From Natrialbaceae archaeon AArc-T1-2 (GTDB lineage Archaea > Halobacteriota > Halobacteria > Halobacteriales > Natrialbaceae): a DNA stretch of 64,000 nucleotides. The stretch is taken from the NCBI RefSeq assembly GCF_030273315.1, contig NZ_CP127174.1, positions 2,604,001 to 2,668,000 of the forward strand, read 5' to 3'. Shown here in pieces: positions 32,405 through 41,154 of this stretch. The notes beneath the pieces were generated by a model. That model saw only the letters and a program-made list of their open reading frames with translations, did no database searches and was not told the DNA's origin. Each line of letters begins with the position of its first letter. Position 1 is the stretch's first letter. The position numbers and the translations under genes were made by a program.

Positions 32405-34161
32405 ACCCGTTGGAATTGGGTGTACTCGCGGGTGGTTGGGCCACACCCATCACTACCATCCGCATTCGACCCGGACAGGACGACAGCGGGCGCTATGACA
32501 GCCGACCCACCACCAACGGTCGCCCTTGCCTGCTCAGGCCTGTAAGCAACAACGCCACGCCCGAACGTGAGTCGCGTACCAGCGGAACGGCGGGCTGGCA
32601 CGGTTTCGCAATCCCCCGTATAGGAGGACGTAAAACCGTGATCCAGCCCATCCGTCTCGCTGAAGAACACGCGGGCCACGTTCACCGCCGCGACGTAATC
32701 CCGGTCGCCTTCGAATCCACATCGAGCGTTGTCGCACCGGAAGTGCCCGCCCCACCACACCTCCTCATCGTGATCAGGCGACTTGCACGTGTGCCCGGTT
32801 GAGCCACACCGCGGGCACACGCGACTCGTGTCCTGCGGATACACCCGCTCAACATCCACGCCGACGTACTCGCAGCGGTACTCGATCTTCTCGATGATCT
32901 CCCGCCGCGCCCAACTTGACAGCTCCCACGACAACTCACCTTCACCGGATGGCGGGGACAATGACCGCAAATCCTCGTGAACCATCGTGTCCACATCGTA
33001 CACCAACGCGAGTGCAACGACTTGGTTCGTCACGTCGTGAATCAACTGCTCGCGCTTGTGCTGGATCTTGTTGTTCACCCGTTCGTACTCCGCCTGCACC
33101 TCTTTGAACTCGTCTGTGTAATCTCGTCCGTTCCGTCGAAGTTCCGCTAATCTGGCGTTCAACCGTTGCCGTTCTCGGTGGAGTCGACGCATCTTGTCGC
33201 GGTCGGCAAACCGAACGAAATGCGGCCGCGACACCTGTTCGCCGTCCTCGTCAACGACGACAGCCGTCACGTCCTTGCGCATTCCGGCGTCGAGTGCCAA
33301 CACACGGTCTGCATCACCGTCGGCGTCGGTAGTGTCTATGTCGACGGGGAAAGAGAGTTCGTAGAATTGGTCGCCGTTCTTCCGCCTTGAGGACTGGAAT
33401 TCGGGGGCTGACAGAGAACCGCGCGCGGTAAGCGTGTGGAAGGCGTCGTACCCGTCGAGTTCGTGTTCGTGCCACGACCAGTCTCCACGGCTTTCGGGCG
33501 TCACGGTATCGGGCGTCTTCATCTTCACCGTCAATGACTGGTCGTCTTCGTCGTACTGGTATTTGATGGCTTGGCCGCTGGCGGGGCCATCGTCTGCCGA
33601 GTACGGTAACACGCCGTTGCTGTACTCCGGTGCATCTTGCAATTCGAAATATGAGTCGGGGTATCGGCCGTGGCGGTCGTAGTACGTGTTGAGTTGGTCG
33701 ATGAGAACGTCGACGTAGCCGCTGGAGAGGTACTCGCCGTCGTCCCACAGCTCTTCTTTGATGCGTCGACGGTGGATTCTGCGGATCTTGTGCGTAGGGA
33801 GGACGTCCTGAATGGCTTGGAAGGCTTCGCGGCGGTCAGCGTGGCTCCGTAGAGTTTCACCCACCTTCTGGAGGATGCACCGCCGGATGCGTGACGGTAG
33901 GTATAGCTCAAAGTCCTCCGGCGGTGCCTCACCGTGGATTGTTTTGTACAGGGCGTGGTCGTCGAGTTCTTCGAACGGTTGGTGTTCGTCGAAGTACTTC
34001 CACGCTTGATGGTCGGAGTTGGAGATGCCGGTGAGGTGTTCCGGCGTCCAGCGGAGGTGGAGAACGCAGGTGGCGACGTGTTGGACGAACTCGTCCAACC
34101 GTTTGTGTTGGTCGCGGTGGGTGTCCGGTAGTCGAACGGGCAACGAGAGATGGTCACTCAT
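32386..34161 (-). CDS. tnpB: TnpB RNA-guided nuclease of the IS607 element
   Basis: A 591-residue TnpB. The RuvC-like catalytic residues are all present: Asp291 in LALDAGMRKDVTAV, Glu396 in VHEDLRSLS and Asp488 in GDRDYVAAVNVARV. The zinc finger between the last two has CPRC (449, 452) and Cys476/Cys481. The protein is longer than minimal TnpBs (about 400 residues) because of an extended N-terminal region and about 90 residues after RuvC-III that look poorly conserved. By analogy with studied TnpBs it should cut DNA guided by an RNA transcribed from the 3' end of the element. It starts inside the tnpA stop (8-nt overlap ATGAGTGA). It is intact, so possibly active. Confidence 0.92.
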   Translation of the reverse strand: MSDHLSLPVRLPDTHRDQHKRLDEFVQHVATCVLHLRWTPEHLTGISNSDHQAWKYFDEHQPFEELDDHALYKTIHGEAPPEDFELYLPSRIRRCILQKVGETLRSHADRREAFQAIQDVLPTHKIRRIHRRRIKEELWDDGEYLSSGYVDVLIDQLNTYYDRHGRYPDSYFELQDAPEYSNGVLPYSADDGPASGQAIKYQYDEDDQSLTVKMKTPDTVTPESRGDWSWHEHELDGYDAFHTLTARGSLSAPEFQSSRRKNGDQFYELSFPVDIDTTDADGDADRVLALDAGMRKDVTAVVVDEDGEQVSRPHFVRFADRDKMRRLHRERQRLNARLAELRRNGRDYTDEFKEVQAEYERVNNKIQHKREQLIHDVTNQVVALALVYDVDTMVHEDLRSLSPPSGEGELSWELSSWARREIIEKIEYRCEYVGVDVERVYPQDTSRVCPRCGSTGHTCKSPDHDEEVWWGGHFRCDNARCGFEGDRDYVAAVNVARVFFSETDGLDHGFTSSYTGDCETVPARRSAGTRLTFGRGVVAYRPEQARATVGGGSAVIAPAVVLSGSNADGSDGCGPTTREYTQFQRVTAEHC

Positions 34162-34780
34162 CAGCAGTCACCTCGGTTTCGACTGCGTTGACGACCTGCT
34201 GCTTTTTCGATGACCTCATCCCGTAGAGTTTGCCGGAGAAGCTGGCGACGAGCTTGATGAGGTCATCGACGAGTTCTTCCTGTGCGGTTTTGTCCGTCTC
34301 GTCTTCGACGACAGTGATGGTGACGCCGTGGTGGTCGAAGAGGCGTTCGAGATAGGAGAAGCCAAAGCGGGTGAGTCTGTCCTCGTAGGTGACGAGGACG
34401 CGTCCGAAGTCCGCATCTGGAGTCTCGTCGAGAAGGGTGTTGAGACCGCGCCTGTCTTCGTTGAGGCCGTTGCCAACGTCAGTGTAGGTGGTTTCGACCG
34501 TCCACCCGTTGTCGTGTGCGTAGTCTCGGAGACGGTCAAGTTGACGGTCAAGATCGCCGTTGTCTTTCTGACCGTGGCTGGAGACGCGGGCATAGAGAGC
34601 GACGTGGTCGCGGGGGCGAGCATCACCAGCGAGGCGGAGGAGTTCGCGGTGTGGGATGCGGCGGTCGCCGCCGGGTGTCCGGGTGTAGTCAAGGTCGCCG
34701 CTTCGACACCACCGTTTGACGGTTTCGGGGTGGACGCCGAGTTCCTCCGCGAACTCGCCGATAGCGTACGACCGTGGCAT
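34154..34780 (-). CDS. tnpA: IS607 TnpA serine recombinase
   Basis: A 208-residue IS607-type transposase. The MerR-like helix-turn-helix (YAIGEFAEELGVHPETVKRW) is N-terminal, followed by a serine-resolvase catalytic domain with the nucleophile in LYARVSSHGQKDNGDLDRQL and the later VLVTYEDRLTRFGFSYLE. This order, with DNA-binding first, is specific to IS607. All expected motifs are intact. It overlaps tnpB by 8 nt, so both are translated from one message. Confidence 0.94.
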   Translation of the reverse strand: MPRSYAIGEFAEELGVHPETVKRWCRSGDLDYTRTPGGDRRIPHRELLRLAGDARPRDHVALYARVSSHGQKDNGDLDRQLDRLRDYAHDNGWTVETTYTDVGNGLNEDRRGLNTLLDETPDADFGRVLVTYEDRLTRFGFSYLERLFDHHGVTITVVEDETDKTAQEELVDDLIKLVASFSGKLYGMRSSKKQQVVNAVETEVTADE

Positions 34781-35131
34781 CGTCTTGTTGCTAATTGTTG
34801 CTTACTACTGCTTAAAGATTCGGAATTCAGAAACAGTTACAAACCCCCTCGACAAGTCAGCGCAAATTTCTGCGAGTCTACGCTAAGATACGCCAGGTCT
34901 GCTGCCCTCGACGCAGACAGTGGAGGAACCCGGACCCTACCGAATTACCGCTGTCGAGCACGGCAGCGATCGGCACTGGAAACCCGCCACGTATCCGTTC
35001 TTCAACCTCATAATCCGGTCGAAGAGCGTCCGAGAGGTAGACAGTGCGGCTGTCGGGCGGTTAGTCGTGGGCTTCCGCCTCGAATACGTGTCAATCGAGC
35101 GCCGTGCACCCTTCGCCGGAACCGCGACGCC
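34781..35131. other. Gene-free stretch: element flank and folP upstream region
   Basis: The first 50-90 bp are AT-richer and contain repeated TTGTTGC words and TACTACTGCTTA, probably the recombinase-side end of the IS607-like element. The remainder shows open frames with no protein character. Nothing else is recognised. Confidence 0.4.
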
Positions 35132-35139
35132 TTTTTATC
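35132..35139 (+). promoter_or_regulatory. TATA box of folP
   Basis: CTTTTTATC is centred about 24 bp before the ATG at 35159, predicting a leaderless message. Confidence 0.55.
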
Positions 35140-35158
35140 TCCCTTTCCCAGCGACGGT

Positions 35159-36352
35159 ATGGACACCGTCGACGCGGCTGGCCTCGAGATCGGGGACGGT
35201 CACTCGCCCCGGATCATGGGCGTGTTAAACGTCAGCGAGGAGTCGCCGTACGATCCGAGCGTCTACGACGATCCAGCGGACGCTGCACGCTACGTCGACG
35301 AGGAGCTGATCGATCAGGGGGCAGACGTCGTCGACGTCGGTCTCGAGTCGGCGAACAAACGCTTCGAAGTGCTCACCGCCGAGGAGGAACTCGAGCGACT
35401 CCACGTCGCCTGCGAGACGATAGATCGCGTCTCCGGAGACGCGGTTTTCTCGATCGAGACCCGGTACGCCACGGTCGCCGACGAGGCGCTTGCACAGGGG
35501 TTCGACATGGTAAACGACATCTGTGGCTTCGCGGATCCGGAGATGCCGACCGTCTGTGAAGCCCACGACGCTGCCGTCGTCAAGATGGCGAGCCCGCCCG
35601 ATCTCGAACGGCCGGGGGCGGTCGAAGAGACCGACTGGGCCACACGGAAGTCACCGGAGTGGGCCGAAGAAGCCGACTACGTCGACATGGTGTACGAGGC
35701 GTTGAAACAGAACGGGCTGACCGAGAAGACTATCGTCGACCCCGCATTCGGCGGCTGGAGCGAGACGAAGACGCTCGCGGACGATCGGGAGACGTTTCAC
35801 CGACTAGACGAGTTCCGCGCACTCGAGAAGCCGATGCTCGTCTCGATCAATCGGAAGAACTTCCTCGGAGAGATCGCAGGACGCGAGACCGACGAGCGAC
35901 TGCCGGTCAGCCTCGCGGCCACCTCGATGGCGGTCGCCCGCGGTGCGGACGTGATCCGGACCCACGACGTCGCCGAGACCAGGGACGCGGCGTCGATCGG
36001 CGCGGCGTTTGCCGAGCGGACGGCGACGACCACCGACGGCGTCACCGTCACGCGACTCGAGACCGACTCGCCGGCTACCCTCCGGACACACCTCGCCGAG
36101 CGCGGCGTCGATCCGGAACGTGCGACCGAGTGGTGCCACCACGTCCTCGAACTCGAGGGGCTCGATGGCGACGAGCGGGGACTGCTCGAGCGTCTCACTC
36201 ACGAGCACGGTGGGATGTGGCTCGACGTCGCGCCCGACCGCCAGCTACTCGTCGGCTCGTCCGCGGGGCTTGGCCGACTCGCCGATGCGCTCGACGACGA
36301 GAGCGAACGGCTGTCGTCCGTCGGACGTGACATCGAACGAAGTATACGGTAA
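35159..36352 (+). CDS. folP: Dihydropteroate synthase family protein
   Basis: A 397-residue protein built on the dihydropteroate synthase TIM barrel. RIMGVLNVSEESPYDPSVYD at residues 19-38 matches the MGVLNVTPDSF motif, GADVVDVGLESANKR the GA-(E/D)-IIDIGGES-(S/T)-R motif, and later strands include VNDICGFADPEMP, TIVDPAFGGWSETK and MLVSINRKNFLGEI. About 100 extra C-terminal residues form a helical domain of unknown role. The enzyme joins a pterin pyrophosphate to an aminobenzoate-type acceptor in folate or methanopterin-like cofactor synthesis. mptE, which makes the pterin pyrophosphate, lies 334 nt downstream on the same strand. Confidence 0.88.
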   Translation: MDTVDAAGLEIGDGHSPRIMGVLNVSEESPYDPSVYDDPADAARYVDEELIDQGADVVDVGLESANKRFEVLTAEEELERLHVACETIDRVSGDAVFSIETRYATVADEALAQGFDMVNDICGFADPEMPTVCEAHDAAVVKMASPPDLERPGAVEETDWATRKSPEWAEEADYVDMVYEALKQNGLTEKTIVDPAFGGWSETKTLADDRETFHRLDEFRALEKPMLVSINRKNFLGEIAGRETDERLPVSLAATSMAVARGADVIRTHDVAETRDAASIGAAFAERTATTTDGVTVTRLETDSPATLRTHLAERGVDPERATEWCHHVLELEGLDGDERGLLERLTHEHGGMWLDVAPDRQLLVGSSAGLGRLADALDDESERLSSVGRDIERSIR

Positions 36353-36686
36353 GAGAAAGCTTATGGCGGATGCCCCGAAACGAGATGATGGAAGCCGGGG
36401 CAGCCTCCCGGGTAGGGGTGCTTCGGAGGCGTCCCCTCGGCTCACAACGCGGAATTATTGTGACACTACCCGATCAGTGCCGACCGTATCCAACCGAACG
36501 GCAACGCCGGGGAACTCGTGGTAAGGGCCAGCAATACACCCGGTCATGAGTCGTTCAACAGTCGGCTGCCGGGAGTGGCCTCGATACGGGTTCAGTCGGC
36601 CGTTCAGTCCACGAGACCGGTGACTGGACCATGACCGGGTGTAAAACAGTGACGACCTTGTACGTCGGCGGCGAACGGTGACCGTA
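36353..36686 (+). other. 334-nt gene-free region with dense complementary segments (candidate structured RNA or MITE)
   Basis: No protein-like frame is seen. Complementary segments include GCCTCC (36403-36408) with GGAGGC (36425-36430), GGGTAG (36410-36415) with CTACCC (36466-36471), CACAA (36443-36447) with TTGTG (36458-36462), CTCGTGG (36515-36521) with CCACGAG (36609-36615), and a 14-bp perfect pair at 36535/36630. A TATA-like GAAAGCTTATGG at 36355-36366 could drive a separate transcript starting near 36390. I could not match it to RNase P RNA, SRP RNA or a known riboswitch. Confidence 0.5.
36535..36643. repeat. Perfect 14-bp inverted repeat spanning 109 bp
   Basis: TACACCCGGTCATG (36535-36548) is exactly complementary to CATGACCGGGTGTA (36630-36643), with 81 bp between. 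It may be a long-range helix of an RNA, or the terminal inverted repeats of a small non-autonomous element. The pairing is incompatible in a simple nested fold with the CTCGTGG/CCACGAG helix (36515/36609). Confidence 0.75.
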
Positions 36687-37385
36687 ATGGAGTTCGACGA
36701 GTGGGAACCCGTCTACGAGGAGATCCGCTGTGAGTTCGGCTTCGATCGAAGCGAGGACGAACGCACACGCGACGTGCTCGCATCACTCACGTCCCCGTTC
36801 GACGTGACACACCTGTCGGTTCTCGAGGACGGTCACGTCGCGATCGCCGGTGCAGGACCGTCTCTCACGGACGAGTCGGCCCTCGAGACGGCCAGGCGCG
36901 CGGACGCCGTCGTCGCGGCCTCGACGGCGGTCGACGTCCTCGAGGATCGGGACGTCGCCGTCGACTGTATGGTGACGGATCTGGACAAAAACCCCGACAC
37001 CGTCCGTCGGTTGACCGACCGCGGGACACCCGTTGCGGTCCACGCTCATGGGGACAACCTCGAGGCCGTTCGATCCGTGGTGCCGGACTGTACCGACGCG
37101 TTCGTGCTCCCGACGACCCAGGTCGAACCCCGCGGACCCGTCCGGAACGTCGGGGGGTTCACCGACGGCGACCGCGGGGCCTTCCTCGCGGACCACCTCG
37201 GTGCTCGTCGACTTTCGTTCGTCGGCTGGGACTTCGACGACCCCAGCGTCGATCCGATGAAAGCGACGAAGCTCGAGTGGGCCGAACGGCTGCTCTACTG
37301 GCTCGAGCGCCGCCGCAACGACCGATTCGTCGTTCTCGACGGCCGTCGAGACGGGATCGACACGGAGCCGTTACCCCTCGAGTGA
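36687..37385 (+). CDS. mptE: 6-hydroxymethyl-7,8-dihydropterin pyrophosphokinase (MptE/DUF115 type)
   Basis: A 232-residue archaeal-type pterin kinase. Key strings are HVAIAGAGPSLTDESAL (nucleotide loop), CMVTDLDKNPDTVRRLTDRG, VAVHAHGDNLE and NVGGFTDGDRGAFLADHLGA, followed by LSFVGWDFDDP; these follow the MptE/DUF115 family, which is unrelated to bacterial FolK. The enzyme pyrophosphorylates 6-hydroxymethyl-dihydropterin, the substrate of the FolP-like protein encoded upstream. The start is the ATG at 36687; an in-frame GTG at 36678 is possible. It is the second pterin gene of the locus. Confidence 0.88.
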   Translation: MEFDEWEPVYEEIRCEFGFDRSEDERTRDVLASLTSPFDVTHLSVLEDGHVAIAGAGPSLTDESALETARRADAVVAASTAVDVLEDRDVAVDCMVTDLDKNPDTVRRLTDRGTPVAVHAHGDNLEAVRSVVPDCTDAFVLPTTQVEPRGPVRNVGGFTDGDRGAFLADHLGARRLSFVGWDFDDPSVDPMKATKLEWAERLLYWLERRRNDRFVVLDGRRDGIDTEPLPLE

Positions 37386-37392
37386 TCGGCGA

Positions 37393-37599
37393 TCACTCGT
37401 CCTCGGACAGCGGCTCGACGCGGAACACGTACCCCTCGTAGACGCCGTCGAGGTTCGTCGGGTGCTCCTCGGCGGTGTGGTCGCGACAGAGAGCGGCCTC
37501 GGCCTCGACGGCACCCTGTCCGGTCTCCTCCTGGTATCGCTCGAGGACGACGAACTGTGCCGGCCGATCGCAGTTGCGCCGGTGACACGTCTTTCCCAT
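37393..37599 (-). CDS. Small Cys/His-containing haloarchaeal protein
   Basis: A 68-residue protein beginning MGKTCHRRNCDRPAQFVVLE, with a second motif ALCRDHTAEEH. Cys5, Cys10 and the CRDH group suggest a small zinc site, as in other haloarchaeal mini-proteins. Residues 42-68 are acidic. It ends 7 nt from the convergent mptE gene. The function is unknown. Confidence 0.7.
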   Translation of the reverse strand: MGKTCHRRNCDRPAQFVVLERYQEETGQGAVEAEAALCRDHTAEEHPTNLDGVYEGYVFRVEPLSEDE

Positions 37600-37674
37600 A
37601 CCGTCTTCAGGACCGTAACCGGGATAACGGTGTGGGGCGAGTCGAGTTTCGTGCGGTCGACGCCCGTCAGTACG

Positions 37675-38721
37675 TCAGTACTCGAGATCGCGTCCGTCGC
37701 GATCGGCGTCGACCGACTCGAGCCACGCCCGCTGGTCGGCCAGCCGCGGGGACGCGTCGGCGAAGACGTGTTCGAACACCGTTTCGCGGTCGGGTAGTGG
37801 CGTCTCTTCGGCGGTTTCGACCGCTTCGTCGACCTCCGACTCGGCGTCTCCCTCGATCTCGTCGACGAGATCGTCGTCGAGAACGCCCGCCTCCCGCAGA
37901 AACCCCTCGTAGCGCTCGAGCGGGTCAGCCGTGCGCCACTCGGGCAGCTCGTCTGGGTCGTCGCGATAGCGGTCGGGATCGTCGCTCGTGGTGTGAGCGC
38001 CCTGGCGGTAGGTGAGGCTCTCGACGAGGACGGGATCGCCGTCGCGGGCGCACTCGAGAGCCGCCGTCATCGTCTCGAACACCGCGAGCGGGTCGTTGCC
38101 GTCGACGCACACGCCGTCGATGCCGTACGCCTCGGCCTTGCCGGCTAACGTCTCGCTCGCGGTCTGGCGCTCCCGTGGGACCGAGATCGCCCAGCCGTTG
38201 TTCTCACAGAGGAAGACGACGGGCGCGTCGAACACCCCCGCGAAGTTGAGTCCCTCGTGAAAGTCGCCCTCGCTGGTCGCGCCGTCGCCGAAGTAACAGC
38301 AGACGGCGGGGTCGTCGCCGTCGTAGCTGGCCGCCATCCCGATCCCGACGGCGTGAGGGATGCCCGTCGCGATCGGGACGGCCTGCGGGAAGACGTTCAG
38401 TTCGTGATCGGAGGCGTACTCGGCGTACCCGCGCCGGAACAGTAAGACGTCGCTCATCGGGACGCCGTGAGCGATCTGCATCGCGTTCGACCGATAGGTC
38501 GGCACGAGCCAGTCCGTCCTCGAGAGTGCACGGGCCGCGCCGACCTGTGAGGCCTCCTGGCCCCGAAACGGCGGATAGCCGCTCATCCAGCCGCGTCGCT
38601 GCAACGCGAGTGCGCGTTCGTCGAACCGGCGTGTCCGGACCATATCGCGGTAACACCCGAGTGCCTCAGTCGCGGAGACAGACGTCGCCTCGAGACCGCC
38701 CGCTGCGATGACGCGGTTCAC
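37675..38721 (-). CDS. 2-oxoacid dehydrogenase E1 component, alpha subunit
   Basis: A 348-residue thiamine-diphosphate-binding subunit. The TPP motif runs from CYFGDGATSEGDFHEGLNFA to LCENNGWAIS (GDG to NN, about 30 residues). Upstream, YPPFRGQEASQVGAARAL and DWLVPTYRSN are typical of pyruvate or branched-chain 2-oxoacid dehydrogenase E1-alpha proteins. The phosphorylation-loop-like YRQGAHTTSDDPDRYRDDP favours the branched-chain or acetoin type. No E1-beta, E2 or E3 gene lies next to it, so its partners must be elsewhere. It is divergent from methylmalonyl-CoA mutase, with which a role in branched-chain amino acid breakdown would fit. Confidence 0.88.
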   Translation of the reverse strand: MNRVIAAGGLEATSVSATEALGCYRDMVRTRRFDERALALQRRGWMSGYPPFRGQEASQVGAARALSRTDWLVPTYRSNAMQIAHGVPMSDVLLFRRGYAEYASDHELNVFPQAVPIATGIPHAVGIGMAASYDGDDPAVCCYFGDGATSEGDFHEGLNFAGVFDAPVVFLCENNGWAISVPRERQTASETLAGKAEAYGIDGVCVDGNDPLAVFETMTAALECARDGDPVLVESLTYRQGAHTTSDDPDRYRDDPDELPEWRTADPLERYEGFLREAGVLDDDLVDEIEGDAESEVDEAVETAEETPLPDRETVFEHVFADASPRLADQRAWLESVDADRDGRDLEY

Positions 38722-38848
38722 GGAATCTGCGTCATCGGCCGTCCGGAAAGCGGTTCCGGTGGTCGAACCCGTCGCGACTGCGCTCGCTTCTGGTCGCTGC
38801 CGGAGGATTTCTCAAGCTTAAAGCCCCAGGGAACCCTGGTGTTCGATA

Positions 38849-40531
38849 ATGTTCGATTCCGACGACCTCGAGGAGATCCGTGCCGAGAGGGAGGAGTGGG
38901 AGACAGAGGCGGTCGAACCGGTCGTCGATCGTTTCGGCGAGCGCAAGGAGACGTTCACGACGGACACGGGCGGCCAGGAGGTAGACCGTATCTACACGCC
39001 AGAAGACGTCTCGGAGCTGGATTACGACGAGGACCTCGGCTTCCCCGGTCAGGAGCCGTACACCCGCGGGGTGTACTCGACGGGCTATCGCGGCCGACTG
39101 TGGACGATGCGCCAGTACGCCGGTTTCTCGACGCCCGAGGACACCAACGAACGCTATCACTACCTGCTCGATCAGGGTCAGACGGGGCTGTCGATGGCTT
39201 TCGACCTGCCGACCCAGATGGGCTACGACTCCGACGCCGCCATGGCCGCCGGCGAGGTCGGGAGAGCAGGCGTCGCGATCGACTCACTGGACGACATGGA
39301 GACCGTCTTCGACGGCATTCCCCTCGACGAGGTCTCGACGTCGATGACGATCAACGCGCCCGCGTCCGTGTTGCTCGCGATGTACATCGCCGTCGGGGAC
39401 ATTCAGGGCGTCGACCGCGAGGAGCTTCGTGGGACGATCCAGAACGATCTGCTCAAAGAGTACATCGCCCGCAACACCTACATCTATCCGCCAGGACCCT
39501 CGATGCGGATCATCACGGACATCTTCGAGTTCTGTGCCGAGGAGGCTCCCAAGTTCAACACGATCTCGATCTCGGGATATCACATCCGCGAGGCGGGTTC
39601 GACGGCCGCCCAGGAGCTCGCCTTTACGCTTGGAAACGGAATCGAGTACGTGGAGGCGGCGATCGACGCCGGACTGGACGTCGACGAGTTCGCTCCTCAG
39701 CTGTCGTTCTTCTTCAACGGTCACAACAACATTTTCGAGGAGGTCGCGAAGTTCCGTGCGGCCCGCCGGATGTGGCACGACATCATGGAGGAACGGTTCG
39801 ACGCTCAGAACCCGAAATCGAAACAGCTCAAGTTCCACACCCAGACCGCGGGCTCGACGCTGACCGCCCAGCAGATCGAGAACAACGTCGTTCGTGTCGC
39901 CTACCAGGCACTCGCTGCCGTCCTCGGCGGCACCCAGAGTCTGCACACGAACGGCAAGGACGAGGCGCTTGCGCTGCCGACCGAGGAGTCAGTCCGGACC
40001 GCCTTGCGCACCCAGCAGATCCTCGCACACGAGTCCGGCGCGGCAGATACCATCGATCCACTCGCCGGCAGCTACTACGTCGAGAGTCTCACCGACGACG
40101 TCGAAGCCGAGGCCTACGAGATTCTAGCCGAGATCGACGAACGCGGCGGCATGCTCGAGGCCGTCGAACAGCAGTGGGTTCAACGCCAGATCCAGGACAC
40201 CGCCTTCGACCGCCAGAAAGAGATCGAAGAGGGCGAACGAATCATCGTCGGCGTCAACGAGTTCGAGGTCGACGAGGACGTCGAGATGGACATCGAGGAG
40301 GTCACCGAAGCGGACGAAAAACGCCAGATCGACAGCCTCGAGTCCGTTCGCGTCGACCGCGACGACGAAGACGTCGAGGCGACGCTTGCGGCCCTTCGCG
40401 AGGCCGCCCGCGGCGACGACAACATTATGCCCTACATCATCGACGCCGTGAAAGTCTACGCGACGGTCGGCGAGATCTGTAACGTTCTGCGCGAGGAGTT
40501 CGGCGAGTACCAACCCGGCAGCGCGCTATAG
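38849..40531 (+). CDS. Methylmalonyl-CoA mutase, large (catalytic) subunit
   Basis: A 560-residue mutase catalytic subunit. Family strings include [77 protein letters not shown] and [20 protein letters not shown]. The protein ends before the B12-binding domain, which in archaea is a separate small protein that is not in this window. It isomerises methylmalonyl-CoA and succinyl-CoA in propionate and odd-chain or branched-chain metabolism. It is divergent from the E1-alpha gene, an arrangement that suits valine/isoleucine catabolism. Confidence 0.95.
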   Translation: MFDSDDLEEIRAEREEWETEAVEPVVDRFGERKETFTTDTGGQEVDRIYTPEDVSELDYDEDLGFPGQEPYTRGVYSTGYRGRLWTMRQYAGFSTPEDTNERYHYLLDQGQTGLSMAFDLPTQMGYDSDAAMAAGEVGRAGVAIDSLDDMETVFDGIPLDEVSTSMTINAPASVLLAMYIAVGDIQGVDREELRGTIQNDLLKEYIARNTYIYPPGPSMRIITDIFEFCAEEAPKFNTISISGYHIREAGSTAAQELAFTLGNGIEYVEAAIDAGLDVDEFAPQLSFFFNGHNNIFEEVAKFRAARRMWHDIMEERFDAQNPKSKQLKFHTQTAGSTLTAQQIENNVVRVAYQALAAVLGGTQSLHTNGKDEALALPTEESVRTALRTQQILAHESGAADTIDPLAGSYYVESLTDDVEAEAYEILAEIDERGGMLEAVEQQWVQRQIQDTAFDRQKEIEEGERIIVGVNEFEVDEDVEMDIEEVTEADEKRQIDSLESVRVDRDDEDVEATLAALREAARGDDNIMPYIIDAVKVYATVGEICNVLREEFGEYQPGSAL

Positions 40532-40672
40532 GACAGTCGTCGATCTCCCAGTCAGAGGGACGGTCACGATCCATACCGGGATCATTTATGTGGGCTCGGG
40601 AGGTAGAACACGACCGCGTCAGGAAAGCGACGGAACCGGCTCGAGACCGAAACATCCACCCACTATCTAACG

Positions 40673-41149
40673 ATGCCACTCGACGTACCCGTTCCCGACC
40701 CACCGCCGCTGTCGAACCGTGGCCGTCCCCAGGAGTTCGAGGCCGTCGCCGAGGTCGGTAGCGAAGCCGACCTCCGGCGGGGCGAACTCGAGGAAATATT
40801 ACAGGAAGGTGCGTGGCGGGAGGCCTTCGAGGAGTGGGCCGAGTACACGGATCTCACCGAAACGGAGTTCGAGATCGTCCTCGACCGGAACCTGCTCCGA
40901 GAACTCGACGTCTTCTGGGACCCCACCGAGGAGCGACTCCGGGCCGAGGTCGACGTCACGCCGGCCCCCGACACCGACGCGGAGTCACTCTCTCCCGGCA
41001 CCCGGGCGACGATCGAAGACGCCCTCTTAGAACTGGGACGGACGGTCGTCGAGGTGGTCGAGACGGCGTACGTCGACTGGGGCGGCGAGGAGACCGATTA
41101 CGTCTGGGACGAAGAGACCTTCGGCGACGGGATTCAGGACCGGGAGTGA
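40673..41149 (+). CDS. Acidic haloarchaeal protein of unknown function (first of pair)
   Basis: A 158-residue acidic soluble protein with no recognised motif (LDVPVPDPPPLSNRGRPQEF at the start, AYVDWGGEETDYVWDEETFG near the end). It begins after an AT-rich TATA-like GATCATTTATGTGG at about 40580, though the 80-nt gap implies a leader. It ends 5 nt before the next gene and probably shares its message. Composition and codon use are those of a real gene. Confidence 0.7.
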   Translation: MPLDVPVPDPPPLSNRGRPQEFEAVAEVGSEADLRRGELEEILQEGAWREAFEEWAEYTDLTETEFEIVLDRNLLRELDVFWDPTEERLRAEVDVTPAPDTDAESLSPGTRATIEDALLELGRTVVEVVETAYVDWGGEETDYVWDEETFGDGIQDRE

Positions 41150-41154
41150 TTCGA

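Larger units (their letters stand above)
32386..34780 (-). mobile_element. IS607-family insertion element (tnpA-tnpB core)
   Basis: Two overlapping minus-strand genes, a serine recombinase and a TnpB nuclease, form a complete IS607-type element. Coordinates cover the genes only. IS607 elements have no terminal inverted repeats and insert at GG dinucleotides, so exact ends cannot be read here; they probably lie within about 90 bp on each side. The recombinase-side flank (34781-34830) contains repeated TTGTTGC/ATTGTTGC words, which may be recombinase binding sites. Confidence 0.85.

Noticed and set aside
34920-35228. ORF starting with GTG between the IS607 element and folP
   Set aside because: It lacks acidic composition, runs through the folP promoter into folP in another frame, and shows no recognisable motif.
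36363-36524. 53-codon ORF starting ATGGCGGATGCC within the folP-mptE gap
   Set aside because: Its composition (Arg, Ser, Thr and Pro rich) is unlike haloarchaeal proteins, and the same bases form complementary stems.
36353-36686. RNase P RNA, SRP RNA or cobalamin riboswitch in the folP-mptE gap
   Set aside because: The conserved GGAGGAAA-type P4 segment, the SRP GGAGCAGC-type loop and riboswitch core boxes could not be found at the right places, so no named RNA is claimed.
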